DNA from: Chryseobacterium turcicum
GTDB lineage: Bacteria; Bacteroidota; Bacteroidia; Flavobacteriales; Weeksellaceae
DNA: 64,000 nt
Direction: 5' to 3'
Assembly: GCF_021010565.1 (NCBI RefSeq)
Contig: NZ_JAJNAY010000001.1
Location: 2,274,001 to 2,338,000, forward strand
In this document: piece after piece, positions 40,304 to 49,988 of the stretch
Numbering within the stretch: position 1 is the first letter of the stretch
Layout of the letters: the number at the start of each line of letters is the position of its first letter
Made by a program: the position numbers and the translations under genes
The notes under the pieces: model-generated
Told to the model about the DNA's origin: nothing
Databases searched by the model: none
The model's input: the letters and a program-made list of their open reading frames with translations, nothing else

Positions 40304-41443
40304 ATGGAAAAAAATTACGGATTTAATGATTATAAATTTTTCACAGAAATGTCTGAGCTTTCTTCCAGACATCAAAGTTACGATTTGTCTTTAGGGCTTC
40401 CCGATTTTGAAATTGACCCGCGTCTTCGGTATTTCCTCAAAGAATCTGTAGATATGATTAGCCACAGCTACGAATCGTTGGCGGGTAATTCTTTATTGAT
40501 TGAGAATATTATTCGGTTTAATTTAAACAGGAAAAACAGTTTAAAATTAAAATATGAAGAAGTAAACATCGTTCCGTGTTCTACATTTGGGTTATACACA
40601 TCTTTAAAGTCTATTTTAAATGCGGGTGATGAAGTTATCGTTATTCAGCCTTCTTATTACACCTATGCTCCTTCTATCGTTTTGAATGGCGGGGTTCCTG
40701 TTTACTATAATTTGGATAATGATTTTAAAATTGATTGGGAAAAGCTTCAACAATGTATTTCTACAAAAACAAAAGCGATTATTGTAAATTCTCCTCAAAA
40801 TCCCACCGGAAAAACGTGGACTAAAGAAGACTGGAATCAATTGTATGAGCTTATCAAACATCAGGAAATCTATCTTATTTCTGAGGAAGTTTATGATATT
40901 TACTATTATGACAATGAAGAACATTATAGCTCATTTTTACATCCTGAATTAAGAAAGAGAACGTTTTGTATATTTTCTTTTGGCAAAATGTTCCACGCAA
41001 CAGGCTGGAAGGTTAGTTATCTTTTAGCTTCAGAAGAATTACTTATCAATTTCAGGAATCATCAGCAATATATTTCATACAGTTCCAATTCGCCTTGTCA
41101 ATATGCCATTGCAAAGTATCTTGATGTCTTTAATCCAGCAGAAAATCAAAAAATCATGCAGGATAAGCGTGATATTTTTAATGAATTGATACAACCGACT
41201 CCTTTAGTTGTTGAAGAAATATCTCAGGGTGGTTTTTTTCAAATTGTAAATTTCAGAAATCTTACCAAAACAATGACTGATGTTGAGTTTTCGAAATGGT
41301 TAACTGTAGAAAAGAAAGTTTCTTGCTTACCACTTTCTGCATTTTATCACTCTAAAACAGACTCAGATTATATCCGATTTAGTTTTGCTAAAAAAGATGA
41401 AGTGATTATTCAAGCTTTGGAACATTTAAAGAAGAACTTGTAA
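40304..41443 (+). CDS. PLP-dependent class I/II aminotransferase
   Basis: This 379-residue fold-type I aminotransferase resembles methionine/kynurenine aminotransferases. Markers are DLSLGLPDFEIDP, SYESLAGNSLLIENI, VNSPQNPTGKTW, ISEEVYDIYYYD, the PLP lysine in FSFGKMFHATGWKV and the late substrate Arg in YIRFSFAKKDE. Methionine salvage or aromatic substrates are plausible from the family; nothing nearby decides this. The start is fixed by the promoter at 40287. Confidence 0.87.
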   Translation: MEKNYGFNDYKFFTEMSELSSRHQSYDLSLGLPDFEIDPRLRYFLKESVDMISHSYESLAGNSLLIENIIRFNLNRKNSLKLKYEEVNIVPCSTFGLYTSLKSILNAGDEVIVIQPSYYTYAPSIVLNGGVPVYYNLDNDFKIDWEKLQQCISTKTKAIIVNSPQNPTGKTWTKEDWNQLYELIKHQEIYLISEEVYDIYYYDNEEHYSSFLHPELRKRTFCIFSFGKMFHATGWKVSYLLASEELLINFRNHQQYISYSSNSPCQYAIAKYLDVFNPAENQKIMQDKRDIFNELIQPTPLVVEEISQGGFFQIVNFRNLTKTMTDVEFSKWLTVEKKVSCLPLSAFYHSKTDSDYIRFSFAKKDEVIIQALEHLKKNL

Positions 41444-41583
41444 TAAATAAGCAGTTTTTACTCTCTCTAATTTCACCGAATTATATAGATTGTACGGTCT
41501 TAGAATATTAATTTAAATTCTGTATGATTGACTTTTGATTTTTTTAATCATTTTTTTATAGTACATGGCAATAACTTAAAATC

Positions 41584-41820
41584 TTTTTTAACCGCAAAAG
41601 CATCAAAAGAAATGATTGGAAAAAGAGACGTTCAAAAGTTTACAAAATGTTTTCTTTACTTCATCACTTGTTTTATTAGCTTTTGGAAAACTTATCCATT
41701 ATAAAATCTTTTGTCACTTTTGCGGTTAAAAAAAATGTCATTTACTAAATCATTTTTTATACAATTCTCGCAGATTAAAAATAGAAGAATCAATCTGCTT
41801 AATCAGCAAAATCTGCGAGA
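41584..41820. repeat. Two intergenic inverted repeats
   Basis: The first has 27-base arms (41584-41610 and 41707-41733, three mismatches) with TTAACCGCAAAAG, around 96 bases. The second has 11-base perfect arms (41766-41776 and 41810-41820) TCTCGCAGATT/AATCTGCGAGA. Both are types of dispersed palindrome seen in Bacteroidota genomes. They occupy most of the 476-base gap 41444-41919; nothing coding was seen there. Confidence 0.8.
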
Positions 41821-41865
41821 TAAATTATTTTCATTTGAATTTAAAGCTCTAAAAGCCGGTAGATA

Positions 41866-41898
41866 AAAATAACAAAAGCACCGCAAAATGCAGTGCTT
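41866..41898 (-). terminator. Terminator of the membrane pyrophosphatase gene
   Basis: On the minus strand AAGCACTGCA / TGCGGTGCTT pairs with one mismatch, then TTTGTTATTTTT. Confidence 0.75.
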
Positions 41899-41919
41899 AA
41901 AATTTCCTTTTAATTTGTT

Positions 41920-44661
41920 TTAAAGAGCAGTAACTCTTACATCAATTCTTCTGTTTTTCGAGCGACATTCCTCGGTGTCATTAGCTTCACAAACTGGATG
42001 TTGCGAGCCGTAGCCTTCTGTTTCGATACGGTCTCCTGAAATTCCCAATTCTAAAAGTTTCAGCTTAGTTGTCTGCGCTCTAAGATTAGAAAGCTTCTGA
42101 TTGGTTTCCTGATTTCCGGTATTGTCGGTATAGCCACCCAATTTTATTTTCATAGTAGGATATGCATTCATCAATTCTACCAAATTTAATAATTGAGCTT
42201 CTGCTTTAGGTTTAAGGTTGCTTGAGCCTACTTCAAAATACAAATTCTCCAATGTAAACCAGTTATTTGGGTCTAAAACTGCCTGGTCTTTGTTTTTTAC
42301 GGCATTATACATTTGATAAAGCTGACTTCCTTCACCAATAGTAATTTTCTTGCCACCTTCAAGCTCTACTTCCTGAATATTTCCTGTATCGTAAACGAAA
42401 TCTCCGTCTTCATTCAGATAACCTTTAATGATTTTTGGTGCAATAACCACGGTATTGATGACGTGTGTATTGGCTATTATAGCAGGATAAATTCCTGACA
42501 TTTTTGTTAAAGCTTCAATTTTCGCCTTTCTATTGGCTTCAATTTTATCTTTATGTAAAACAGCTAAAGTAGGTGCAATAACCAAAGAAACAATCGACAT
42601 TAATTTAATTAAAATATTCATCGAAGGCCCTGAAGTATCTTTAAACGGATCACCTACTGTATCTCCTGTTATAGAAGCTTTATGGGGTTCTGAACCTTTG
42701 TAATAGGTTTGCCCATTGATATCTACTCCTTTTTCGAAAGATTTTTTAGCATTATCCCAAGCTCCACCAGCATTATTCTGGAAGATTCCCATTAAAACGC
42801 CGCAAACTGTGGCTCCAGCCAAAAAGCCGCCCAATACTTCAGGTCCGAAAATAAAGCCAACCAATAATGGTGATACAATTGCAATCGCTCCCGGAAGCAT
42901 CATTTTACGGATTGAAGCATCGGTAGAAATGGCAACACATTTTTGATATTCCGGTTCGGCTGTTCCTTCAAGAATTCCGGGGATTTCTCTAAATTGTCTT
43001 CTCACCTCTTCCACCATTGCCATTGCAGCCTGTCCAACGGCAGTAATCGCCAAAGATGAAAATATAAACGGAATCATTCCGCCGACAAATAATCCAGCTA
43101 AAACATCGGCTCTGTAAATGTCGATACCGTCAATGCCTGCAATTCCAACAAATGCTGCAAATAACGCGAGTGCTGTTAAGGCTGCAGAAGCAATTGCAAA
43201 CCCTTTTCCGGTGGCAGCGGTAGTATTTCCTACAGCATCTAAAATATCTGTTTTTTCTCTAACTTCTTTTGGTAGTTCACTCATTTCGGCAATACCACCT
43301 GCATTATCAGCAATAGGCCCGAAAGCATCGATTGCCAACTGCATAGCTGTTGTAGCCATCATTCCTGCTGCGGCAATGGCAACGCCGTATAATCCGGCAC
43401 ATAAATAAGAACCGTAAATTCCTCCAGCAAGCACTAGAATTGGTAAAAATGTAGATTCCATTCCTACAGCAAGTCCACCAATGATATTGGTTGCGTGACC
43501 GGTAGAAGACTGTTTAACAATACTGGAAACCGGTCTTTTTCCCATTGCCGTATAAAATTCGGTGATAATACTCATTAAAGTTCCTACGACTAAACCAACG
43601 ATAATGGCTCCAAAAACACCCATTTTGGAGAACTCATGACCTCTGAGAACCATCGTTTCAGGTAAGAGATAATTAACTAAGAAATAAGAAGCTACTGCTG
43701 TGATGACGATACTTCCCCAGTTTCCTAAGTTTAAAGCATTCTGTATATTTGATGTAGATGCTCCTTCATTATCATTAATTTTAACGAATAAAGTACCAAT
43801 CATTGAGAAAATAATCCCAGTTCCGGCAATAAGCATGGGTAATAAAATCGGAGCAAACCCTCCAAATGAATCATTAGAAAGAGTTTCTCTTCCCAAGACC
43901 ATCGTTGCTAAAACTGTGGCTACATATGAACCAAATAAATCAGCGCCCATCCCTGCTACATCACCTACGTTATCTCCCACATTATCTGCAATTGTTGCTG
44001 GATTTCTAGGGTCGTCTTCAGGAATTCCGGCTTCTACTTTTCCTACTAAATCAGCTCCAACGTCGGCAGCTTTGGTGTAAATACCGCCTCCCACTCTGGC
44101 AAATAAAGCAATAGATTCTGCGCCTAAAGAAAATCCTGTGAGGATTTCAATAGCTCTTTCCATTTCGTGAGAATCTACGGTTGCATGAGGAGCAAAAATT
44201 TGTTTAATAATTAAATAGACTGACCCTAAACCTAAAACAGCTAATCCGGCTACTCCCATTCCCATCACAGAACCCCCAGTGAAAGATACTTTAAGAGCTT
44301 TAGATAAAGAAGTTTTTGCAGCTTCGGCAGTTCTTACATTGGCTTTTGTTGCAATTTTCATTCCTATAAAACCTGCCAATGCTGATAATATGGCGCCGAT
44401 AATAAAGGCAATTCCAATAGCCCAATGTGAATTGGAATTAGTCATTCCCATCACGGCTAATAAAATGGCAACTATAATCACAAAATACATCATAATCTTG
44501 TACTCGGCCTTTAGAAAAGCCATTGCACCGTCAGCGATATGCCCGCTGATAACTTTCATTTTTTCATTTCCGGCATTTTGCTTACTCACCCACCTGCTTT
44601 GAATAAAAGTAAAAAGAAGGGCAAGTACCCCAAAAATTGGAACTAGCATAAATAAATCCAT
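41920..44661 (-). CDS. hppA: Membrane-bound ion-translocating pyrophosphatase fused to a C-terminal OmpA domain
   Basis: This 913-residue protein joins two families. Residues about 1-702 are a membrane pyrophosphatase with about 16 membrane segments, the PPi/Mg site [20 protein letters not shown] and [15 protein letters not shown], and a second Asp-rich segment. [18 protein letters not shown] carries Ala where K+-independent enzymes have Lys, so it is probably K+-dependent. Whether it pumps H+ or Na+ is not decided here. A linker (about 703-806) leads to an OmpA-type peptidoglycan-binding domain (807-913): [31 protein letters not shown] and NRRIDVRV. In known pyrophosphatases both ends face the periplasm, which fits this domain order. 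Confidence 0.93.
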   Translation of the reverse strand: MDLFMLVPIFGVLALLFTFIQSRWVSKQNAGNEKMKVISGHIADGAMAFLKAEYKIMMYFVIIVAILLAVMGMTNSNSHWAIGIAFIIGAILSALAGFIGMKIATKANVRTAEAAKTSLSKALKVSFTGGSVMGMGVAGLAVLGLGSVYLIIKQIFAPHATVDSHEMERAIEILTGFSLGAESIALFARVGGGIYTKAADVGADLVGKVEAGIPEDDPRNPATIADNVGDNVGDVAGMGADLFGSYVATVLATMVLGRETLSNDSFGGFAPILLPMLIAGTGIIFSMIGTLFVKINDNEGASTSNIQNALNLGNWGSIVITAVASYFLVNYLLPETMVLRGHEFSKMGVFGAIIVGLVVGTLMSIITEFYTAMGKRPVSSIVKQSSTGHATNIIGGLAVGMESTFLPILVLAGGIYGSYLCAGLYGVAIAAAGMMATTAMQLAIDAFGPIADNAGGIAEMSELPKEVREKTDILDAVGNTTAATGKGFAIASAALTALALFAAFVGIAGIDGIDIYRADVLAGLFVGGMIPFIFSSLAITAVGQAAMAMVEEVRRQFREIPGILEGTAEPEYQKCVAISTDASIRKMMLPGAIAIVSPLLVGFIFGPEVLGGFLAGATVCGVLMGIFQNNAGGAWDNAKKSFEKGVDINGQTYYKGSEPHKASITGDTVGDPFKDTSGPSMNILIKLMSIVSLVIAPTLAVLHKDKIEANRKAKIEALTKMSGIYPAIIANTHVINTVVIAPKIIKGYLNEDGDFVYDTGNIQEVELEGGKKITIGEGSQLYQMYNAVKNKDQAVLDPNNWFTLENLYFEVGSSNLKPKAEAQLLNLVELMNAYPTMKIKLGGYTDNTGNQETNQKLSNLRAQTTKLKLLELGISGDRIETEGYGSQHPVCEANDTEECRSKNRRIDVRVTAL

Positions 44662-44796
44662 AGTTTATTATTTTTATGTTAATAAATTGTAATTATCTTT
44701 ATAAATGTAATGAATTTTGTAAATACTTTTAAAAATTAGGTATGATTATTCTATTTTTTTGTAAATTTATTCAATACCATTTTATATAAAACTATT

Positions 44797-46503
44797 ATGA
44801 AAACTTTAATTTATTTATCAATTTCAGCATTCTTCATCAGTAGTTGCCAAACTAGAAAATCTGCAGAATCTCTTTATTTTGGAGGATCTATTTTGACAAT
44901 GGAAGACGCCTCTCCCAAAGTGGAGGCAGTTGTTGTAAAAAATGGAAAAATATTTTTTGCAGGATCTAAAACTGAGGCTAATCATCATGTCAATAATAAG
45001 ACAAAAATGATTGACCTTAAAGGCAAAACTTTATTGCCAGGCTTCATAGATGTTCATGGTCATTTTACTTCAAGAGCAGGTTTAATACAAGCGATAGATT
45101 TATTTCCTGAACCTTATGGCACTGTTAACTCTATTAAAGATTTACAAAATACCATTAGAAATTATATAAAAGAGCATAAAATTCCGGAAAATCAGCCTAT
45201 TATTGGGAATGGATACGATGATGCCATCATGGTAGAACACCGACATCCAACAAAAGAAGAGCTTGATGCAATCAGTACAACCAATCCTATTATTGTAATT
45301 CATACTTCGGGTCACGTTAGTGTTGCTAATTCTGCGATGCTAAAACTAGTCAATTTATCAGATGCATCAAAAGATCCTGAAGGAGGACATTTAGGAAGAG
45401 ATAAGAATGGAAAACTTAACGGAAAGTTAGAAGAAAATGCAAGTTTTAAAGCATTACTTACTATTACCGAAAAAATGAAAACAGGTGATTCTAAAGCTCA
45501 GGCTATGAATAATCTTATGAAAGCACAAGAAGAATGGCTAAGTTATGGGCAAACCACAATTTGTGATGGAAGAACGATGGGAGAAAGTGTAGATCTTTTG
45601 GAACAAGCCGCTGCTGAACATTTATTTAAAGTTGATGTGGTTTATTTTCCAGATTATGAGTATTTTAAAAAGGATTTGGATGTTTTTAAACCTAAATACA
45701 TGAAATATCAAAATCATTTAAAACTTGGAGGGTTTAAATTTTCTGATGATGGCTCTCCACAAGGAAAAACAGCCTGGCTAACACAGCCTTATCTTGTTCC
45801 ACCTGAAGGTCAGTCTAAAGATTATAAAGGCTTCCCAATATTTACAGACGAAGTTCTATACGAAGATTTAAAAACTTTATTTCAAAATCATATCACCGCT
45901 CAGCTTCACGTAAATGGAGATGCTGCAATAGATCAAGCGATACGGGTTATCAAAAGATTAAAAGACGAAAATATTTATACTCCAGAATTGCGTGCAACGT
46001 TGATTCATGTACAAAATAGCCGCCCTGATCATATTCAAAAAATAAAAGATTTGGGGGTTATTCCTTCTTATTTTTCCACACACACTTATTTATGGGGAGA
46101 TTGGCATTACTCAAGTGTTTTCGGTCCTGAAAGAGCTTCTTTTATCAGTCCAGCAAACTCTGCATTGCAAGCAGGGATTATTTTCACGATTCATCATGAT
46201 GCCCCTGTCACCCCTCCAGATTTGATTACTGCCGTTTATGCTGCTGTTAACAGAAAAACCCGTTCTGGACGAATCTTAGGACCTGATGAAAGAATCACTC
46301 CTCTTCAAGCATTGAAAGCAATTACCATCAATGCTGCTTATCAACTTCAGGAAGAAAAAACAAAAGGCTCAATAAAAGCTGGAAAATTGGCAGATTTTGT
46401 CATACTAGATAAAAATCCGGTAACGATAGATCCAGAAAAAATCCGAAGCATTATTGTTTTAGAAACAATAAAAGAAGGCATTCCGGTTTACACCAGAAAG
46501 TAA
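44797..46503 (+). CDS. Exported amidohydrolase (YtcJ-like) lipoprotein
   Basis: This 568-residue protein has a lipobox (MKTLIYLSISAFFISSCQTR) and a metal-dependent amidohydrolase fold of the family 3 (YtcJ/ImiD-like) type. The first strand reads YFGGSILTMEDASPKVEAVV. The metal site is LLPGFIDVHGHFTS, with LIHVQNSRPDH and FTIHHDAPVTPPD later, and the C-terminal lid KAGKLADFVILDKNPVTI. It probably hydrolyses a C-N or carbamate-like bond in an unknown substrate. An SphA-like outer membrane protein gene follows after 40 bases, suggesting uptake or display of the same compound. Confidence 0.85.
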   Translation: MKTLIYLSISAFFISSCQTRKSAESLYFGGSILTMEDASPKVEAVVVKNGKIFFAGSKTEANHHVNNKTKMIDLKGKTLLPGFIDVHGHFTSRAGLIQAIDLFPEPYGTVNSIKDLQNTIRNYIKEHKIPENQPIIGNGYDDAIMVEHRHPTKEELDAISTTNPIIVIHTSGHVSVANSAMLKLVNLSDASKDPEGGHLGRDKNGKLNGKLEENASFKALLTITEKMKTGDSKAQAMNNLMKAQEEWLSYGQTTICDGRTMGESVDLLEQAAAEHLFKVDVVYFPDYEYFKKDLDVFKPKYMKYQNHLKLGGFKFSDDGSPQGKTAWLTQPYLVPPEGQSKDYKGFPIFTDEVLYEDLKTLFQNHITAQLHVNGDAAIDQAIRVIKRLKDENIYTPELRATLIHVQNSRPDHIQKIKDLGVIPSYFSTHTYLWGDWHYSSVFGPERASFISPANSALQAGIIFTIHHDAPVTPPDLITAVYAAVNRKTRSGRILGPDERITPLQALKAITINAAYQLQEEKTKGSIKAGKLADFVILDKNPVTIDPEKIRSIIVLETIKEGIPVYTRK

Positions 46504-46543
46504 ATGATTTCAGAATTATAGTTTTCATTAAAAACAACTTATT

Positions 46544-47512
46544 ATGAAAAAAATTATCTCATGCATCGTTTTTTTATTTTCAGGAACGATATTATTTGGA
46601 CAAGGTCATTACAACGGATCTTCCTTTAATCCGAATGATTATTTTGCCCCTCATGCCGGATGGATTATCCCAGTCTGGTACGGATATGCCAATATGGATT
46701 ATCATAATGCTTCAGGAAAAAAATCTGATCAATTAATAAATCCAGCTCCTGGAAATCCTACAGATCTTAAGATTAAACAAAATGTAGTCACCAATTCTTT
46801 TATTTTAATGGCAATATATGGAGGAAAAGGTAAGGTTTTAGGAGCCAATTGGGGAATGATGATTATTCCTACCCTGAATAGCCCGACGGCAAATATTGCT
46901 TTAGACTATTATTCTAGTCAGACGGGATCAGGAACTTATGTTTTCACCAACAAAAGCATCGGGATTGGCGATATGTACATTCAGCCCGTTTGGTTATCTT
47001 GGACGAAAGGAAAATTCAGTTACGCTCTTAATTACGGAGTCTGGGCTCCCACAGGAAAATATAAACCTCACGATTTAGATAACGGAGGACATGGATATTG
47101 GTCGCATAACATTCGTGTAGCGGGAAAAATGAAGCCAACCTCTAAAACCAATATTAGTTTGGCAACGACTTTAGAGGTGAATCAATGGCAAAAAGACACC
47201 GATTTCAAAGAAGGGACTCATTTTACAATTGATGCAGGCGGATCTCACGTCTTAAACTCAAGAGGAGACGAAATAGGAGCATTTGCCCACTACGCTACTC
47301 AAGTAGGTGATGATAAAGGGACTAACGGAGGTTTTGCGTCTGATCAAATTGCTGGGATTGGAGCTTTTGGCTCTTACTGGATAGTTCCCATGAAAATTGG
47401 AGTAATGGCAAGAGTTACTCAAAATTTCGCAACAGAAAATCGATTTGGAGGAACGGCAATACAAGCCGGCGTCAATATTTTAATTCCATCTTCTTCTTCT
47501 TCTCATCATTAA
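46544..47512 (+). CDS. SphA/phenol-degradation MetA-like outer-membrane protein
   Basis: This 322-residue protein has a signal peptide (MKKIISCIVFLFSGTILFGQ). The remainder is a beta-barrel of the SphA/MetA type: SSFNPNDYFAPHAGWIIPVW at the start, GDMYIQPVWLSWTKGKFSYAL, GVWAPTGKYKP, and ARVTQNFATENRFGGTAIQ before the end. The C-terminus has a Ser-rich SSSSSHH tail. Such proteins may form channels for hydrophobic compounds. It is probably co-transcribed with the amidohydrolase. Confidence 0.85.
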   Translation: MKKIISCIVFLFSGTILFGQGHYNGSSFNPNDYFAPHAGWIIPVWYGYANMDYHNASGKKSDQLINPAPGNPTDLKIKQNVVTNSFILMAIYGGKGKVLGANWGMMIIPTLNSPTANIALDYYSSQTGSGTYVFTNKSIGIGDMYIQPVWLSWTKGKFSYALNYGVWAPTGKYKPHDLDNGGHGYWSHNIRVAGKMKPTSKTNISLATTLEVNQWQKDTDFKEGTHFTIDAGGSHVLNSRGDEIGAFAHYATQVGDDKGTNGGFASDQIAGIGAFGSYWIVPMKIGVMARVTQNFATENRFGGTAIQAGVNILIPSSSSSHH

Positions 47513-47532
47513 ATATTTAGGTTGTAAAAACT

Positions 47533-47568
47533 AAAAAGGGTAAATGAATTGTTCATCTACCCTTTTTT
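47533..47568. terminator. Bidirectional terminator between SphA-like gene and ppa
   Basis: AAAAGGGTA-x-ATGAA / TTCAT-x-TACCCTTTT with a TTG loop and six T. Convergent genes on either side. Confidence 0.8.
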
Positions 47569-47589
47569 ATATCTTAAATAAAGAGAATC

Positions 47590-48201
47590 TTATCCTCCAA
47601 ATTTACTTGCGTAATCTTCCTGAGAAGCTATAATTACTTTTCTTGCATGCTCTGCTCCGTACACTTCCTGGATTCTACATTTTGCAGGCTCATCTGGTAA
47701 GTTTTTATACGTTAAGAAATAGTGCATCAATCTTTTTACTTCAGCTTCAGGCAATTCTGAAATATCTCTGAAATGACCAAATGCGTGATCACTAACCATT
47801 ACGGCTACAATTTTATCATCAGCTTCACCTCCATCAATCATTTTGAAACCTCCGATAGGAATAGCTTCCATCAAAAGTCCTCCTGAATGAATATTGTGAG
47901 AGCTTAATACACAGATATCCAAAGGGTCATGATCTCCCATCGTAACGTCTGTAGCACCACTTTCTACCGCTAATCTCATTACTTCTTCATTACAGTAAGT
48001 TCTAGGAACAAAACCGTATAATGCAGGAATAATATTAGAAAACTTCTGAGGTCTGTCTACTTTAAGGTAACCAGTTTCTTTATCTATTTCATATTTAATG
48101 GTGTCTGAAGGAACTATTTCCACGAATACGTTAACCACGTTTGGCGCATCTTCCCCTGCAGAAATCCCATGCCACGGATGTGCTTTAAAATTTGGAATCA
48201 T
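47590..48201 (-). CDS. ppa: Soluble inorganic pyrophosphatase
   Basis: This family I pyrophosphatase (203 residues) hydrolyses cytoplasmic pyrophosphate from biosynthesis. The substrate loop is FVEIVPSDTIKYEIDKETG, and the metal site is MGDHDPLDICVLSS. YGFVPRTYC and ADDKIVAVMVSD are also family-like. It is about 2.9 kb from the membrane pyrophosphatase. Together they give cytosolic hydrolysis and energy-conserving hydrolysis of the same molecule. Confidence 0.95.
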   Translation of the reverse strand: MIPNFKAHPWHGISAGEDAPNVVNVFVEIVPSDTIKYEIDKETGYLKVDRPQKFSNIIPALYGFVPRTYCNEEVMRLAVESGATDVTMGDHDPLDICVLSSHNIHSGGLLMEAIPIGGFKMIDGGEADDKIVAVMVSDHAFGHFRDISELPEAEVKRLMHYFLTYKNLPDEPAKCRIQEVYGAEHARKVIIASQEDYASKFGG

Positions 48202-48222
48202 TATTTATATTTATTATTTAAA

Positions 48223-48735
48223 TTAAGCTATTATTAAAATTTCTCTTCTCAAATCTTCTATTGTTGCCCCGATATAATCATTATCATTCATATAATTCAT
48301 GATAAAAACGGTTTTATATTCATTAAGATTCGGGTTGTTATTAAGACTTTCGTAAGTTTTGTGCAGCAAATCTATGATTGCGTTTTTAGAATCTACGATA
48401 TTCTGCCATGAATTTTTTGTTAAATAAAGTTGCTGTGAAGCATTATAATCAAACTCTTCATTGATGGTTTTCTCGGTAAGAAATACAAACTCGTGAGCTG
48501 CAAGGTCTTTATCAAACTTAAGAATAAGGTTTGAAGGTTTTATCCTTTCTAAAAAAAGAGTCATTCTTTCATAAGAATGGGTTTTATTTTCAGAATTAGA
48601 TTTTACAGAAAGTAGTTTTATCTCCTGATTTTTTAAGTTGATGTACGAATACACAAATTGTCTCAGCAAAACCAAAAACGGAATTGCTATAACTAATGCG
48701 GCTGCATAGGGTAAATAGTCTGAAAAATCTGTCAT
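48223..48735 (-). CDS. Single-span membrane protein of unknown function
   Basis: From the ATG at 48735 the product has 170 residues: MTDFSDYLPYAAALVIAIPF gives one N-terminal membrane segment, then RQFVYSYINLKNQEIKLL, an amphipathic region, and NYMNDNDYIGATIEDLRREI near the C-terminus. The -7 box TAATTTTG (minus strand, 48755-48748) overlaps an earlier in-frame ATG at 48750, which favours the later one. It ends 21 bases before the ppa start, so the two may be one transcript. Family not recognised. Confidence 0.75.
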   Translation of the reverse strand: MTDFSDYLPYAAALVIAIPFLVLLRQFVYSYINLKNQEIKLLSVKSNSENKTHSYERMTLFLERIKPSNLILKFDKDLAAHEFVFLTEKTINEEFDYNASQQLYLTKNSWQNIVDSKNAIIDLLHKTYESLNNNPNLNEYKTVFIMNYMNDNDYIGATIEDLRREILIIA

Positions 48736-48983
48736 AATTTGAGGTAGCAAAATTACTAATAAATTGGCTCTTAGGAAAGTTTTTTAAATAAATCTTCTTT
48801 TGAACTTTGAATGTAAACTAAACTAAGAATAATGATGAGATAATAACCAATCATCATTCTGTTGACCATCGGTGGAAAAATCAAAAATCTAAGAAAAATA
48901 GATAGCATCAACAATGTAATATTAAGGATTTGTAGAGATTAATAAGATAAAGCTATCAAAAAAGATCGTTTTCTTAGGTATAT

Positions 48984-49916
48984 TTACAATTCAAATAAGG
49001 CAGGTCTTTGGGTAACCTCATGATAACACACGCTTTTCTCATCAAAATAATGATACACTAAGCTTTTTCTTGTCTTTGTTTTGTCTAAGTGTGGTTCGCC
49101 ACCGTGAAGAATATTGGCATGCCAAATCAAAAGATCTCCTTTTTTAGCTCTGAAAATTTCCTTTTTTAATCCTAATTCTTTCACTTTATTTTCTAGATAC
49201 TCTTCGTAAGCCAAATAGCTTTTCTTACCTATTTTAAATGGAGTTCCTTCATTATCGTAATCAGAATTCAGGAAATACGGAAGTTTATGGCTTCCCGGAA
49301 TATAATGTAGAGCACCATTTGTTTCATCTACATCTTCTAGGGCAATCCAAACTCCGAGAAGGCCACCCAAAGGATAAGTCGTCATGTGAATGCTGTCTGA
49401 ATGTGTTTTTTGCTGGCTTCCATTGATAAAATTGATGCTCTGAAACAATTTGGCATCTCCATCAATCAAAACCGATAAAAATTCGAGTAGGTTTTTATCA
49501 TTTCCAATATTTTTAATGATTTCAGAATGATGAATAACAAACATCAACTTGCCTCCATAACGAAATTTTATGGTTCCCGCTTTCATCAGTTTCTCAATCT
49601 CATCATTGATTTGATCTGCAGTTTCGGGTTTAATATAATTCCTCAAAACTAAGAACCCTTTATCGTCAAAACCTGCGGCACTGGTTTTATTTTCTTCGGA
49701 AAGATTCTTGTAAAACTCTGTATCGAATAGTTTTTGCTCATCAAATATCCTTTCATTTTCAGGTAAATGGGCAAAATCTTTGCTTGAGATGCTTGAAAAG
49801 TAGCTTTTATCAAGTCCGTATTTTTTATAAAGCGGAATGTTATGCTGTAATTTTTTTTTATTGAAAAAATTATAAATCATGTAGGGCAACTTATAATTGC
49901 GAATCTTCTTTAGCAT
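48984..49916 (-). CDS. Phytanoyl-CoA dioxygenase (PhyH)-family protein
   Basis: This 310-residue Fe(II)/2-oxoglutarate-dependent dioxygenase-type protein has the facial triad: THSDSIHMT (His-x-Asp) and the distal His in ILHGGEPHLDKTKTRKSLVY, where TRKS also gives the 2-oxoglutarate Arg. GFLVLRNYIKPETADQINDE is typical of the N-terminal part, and FKMIYNFFNKKKLQHN lies at the start. The substrate is unknown; many bacterial PhyH proteins act on small molecules. Confidence 0.85.
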   Translation of the reverse strand: MLKKIRNYKLPYMIYNFFNKKKLQHNIPLYKKYGLDKSYFSSISSKDFAHLPENERIFDEQKLFDTEFYKNLSEENKTSAAGFDDKGFLVLRNYIKPETADQINDEIEKLMKAGTIKFRYGGKLMFVIHHSEIIKNIGNDKNLLEFLSVLIDGDAKLFQSINFINGSQQKTHSDSIHMTTYPLGGLLGVWIALEDVDETNGALHYIPGSHKLPYFLNSDYDNEGTPFKIGKKSYLAYEEYLENKVKELGLKKEIFRAKKGDLLIWHANILHGGEPHLDKTKTRKSLVYHYFDEKSVCYHEVTQRPALFEL

Positions 49917-49988
49917 TGCGATTAGTTTGTAAATACTTTTATAAATTTAAGAATAATATGTAGAACTATTCTAAAGAGCGTGATTAAA

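Noticed and set aside
43118..43408. Plus-strand frames of 60-126 codons inside the pyrophosphatase gene
   Set aside because: They are antisense shadows of a long hydrophobic coding region, which has few stops on the opposite strand. No start context or family resemblance.
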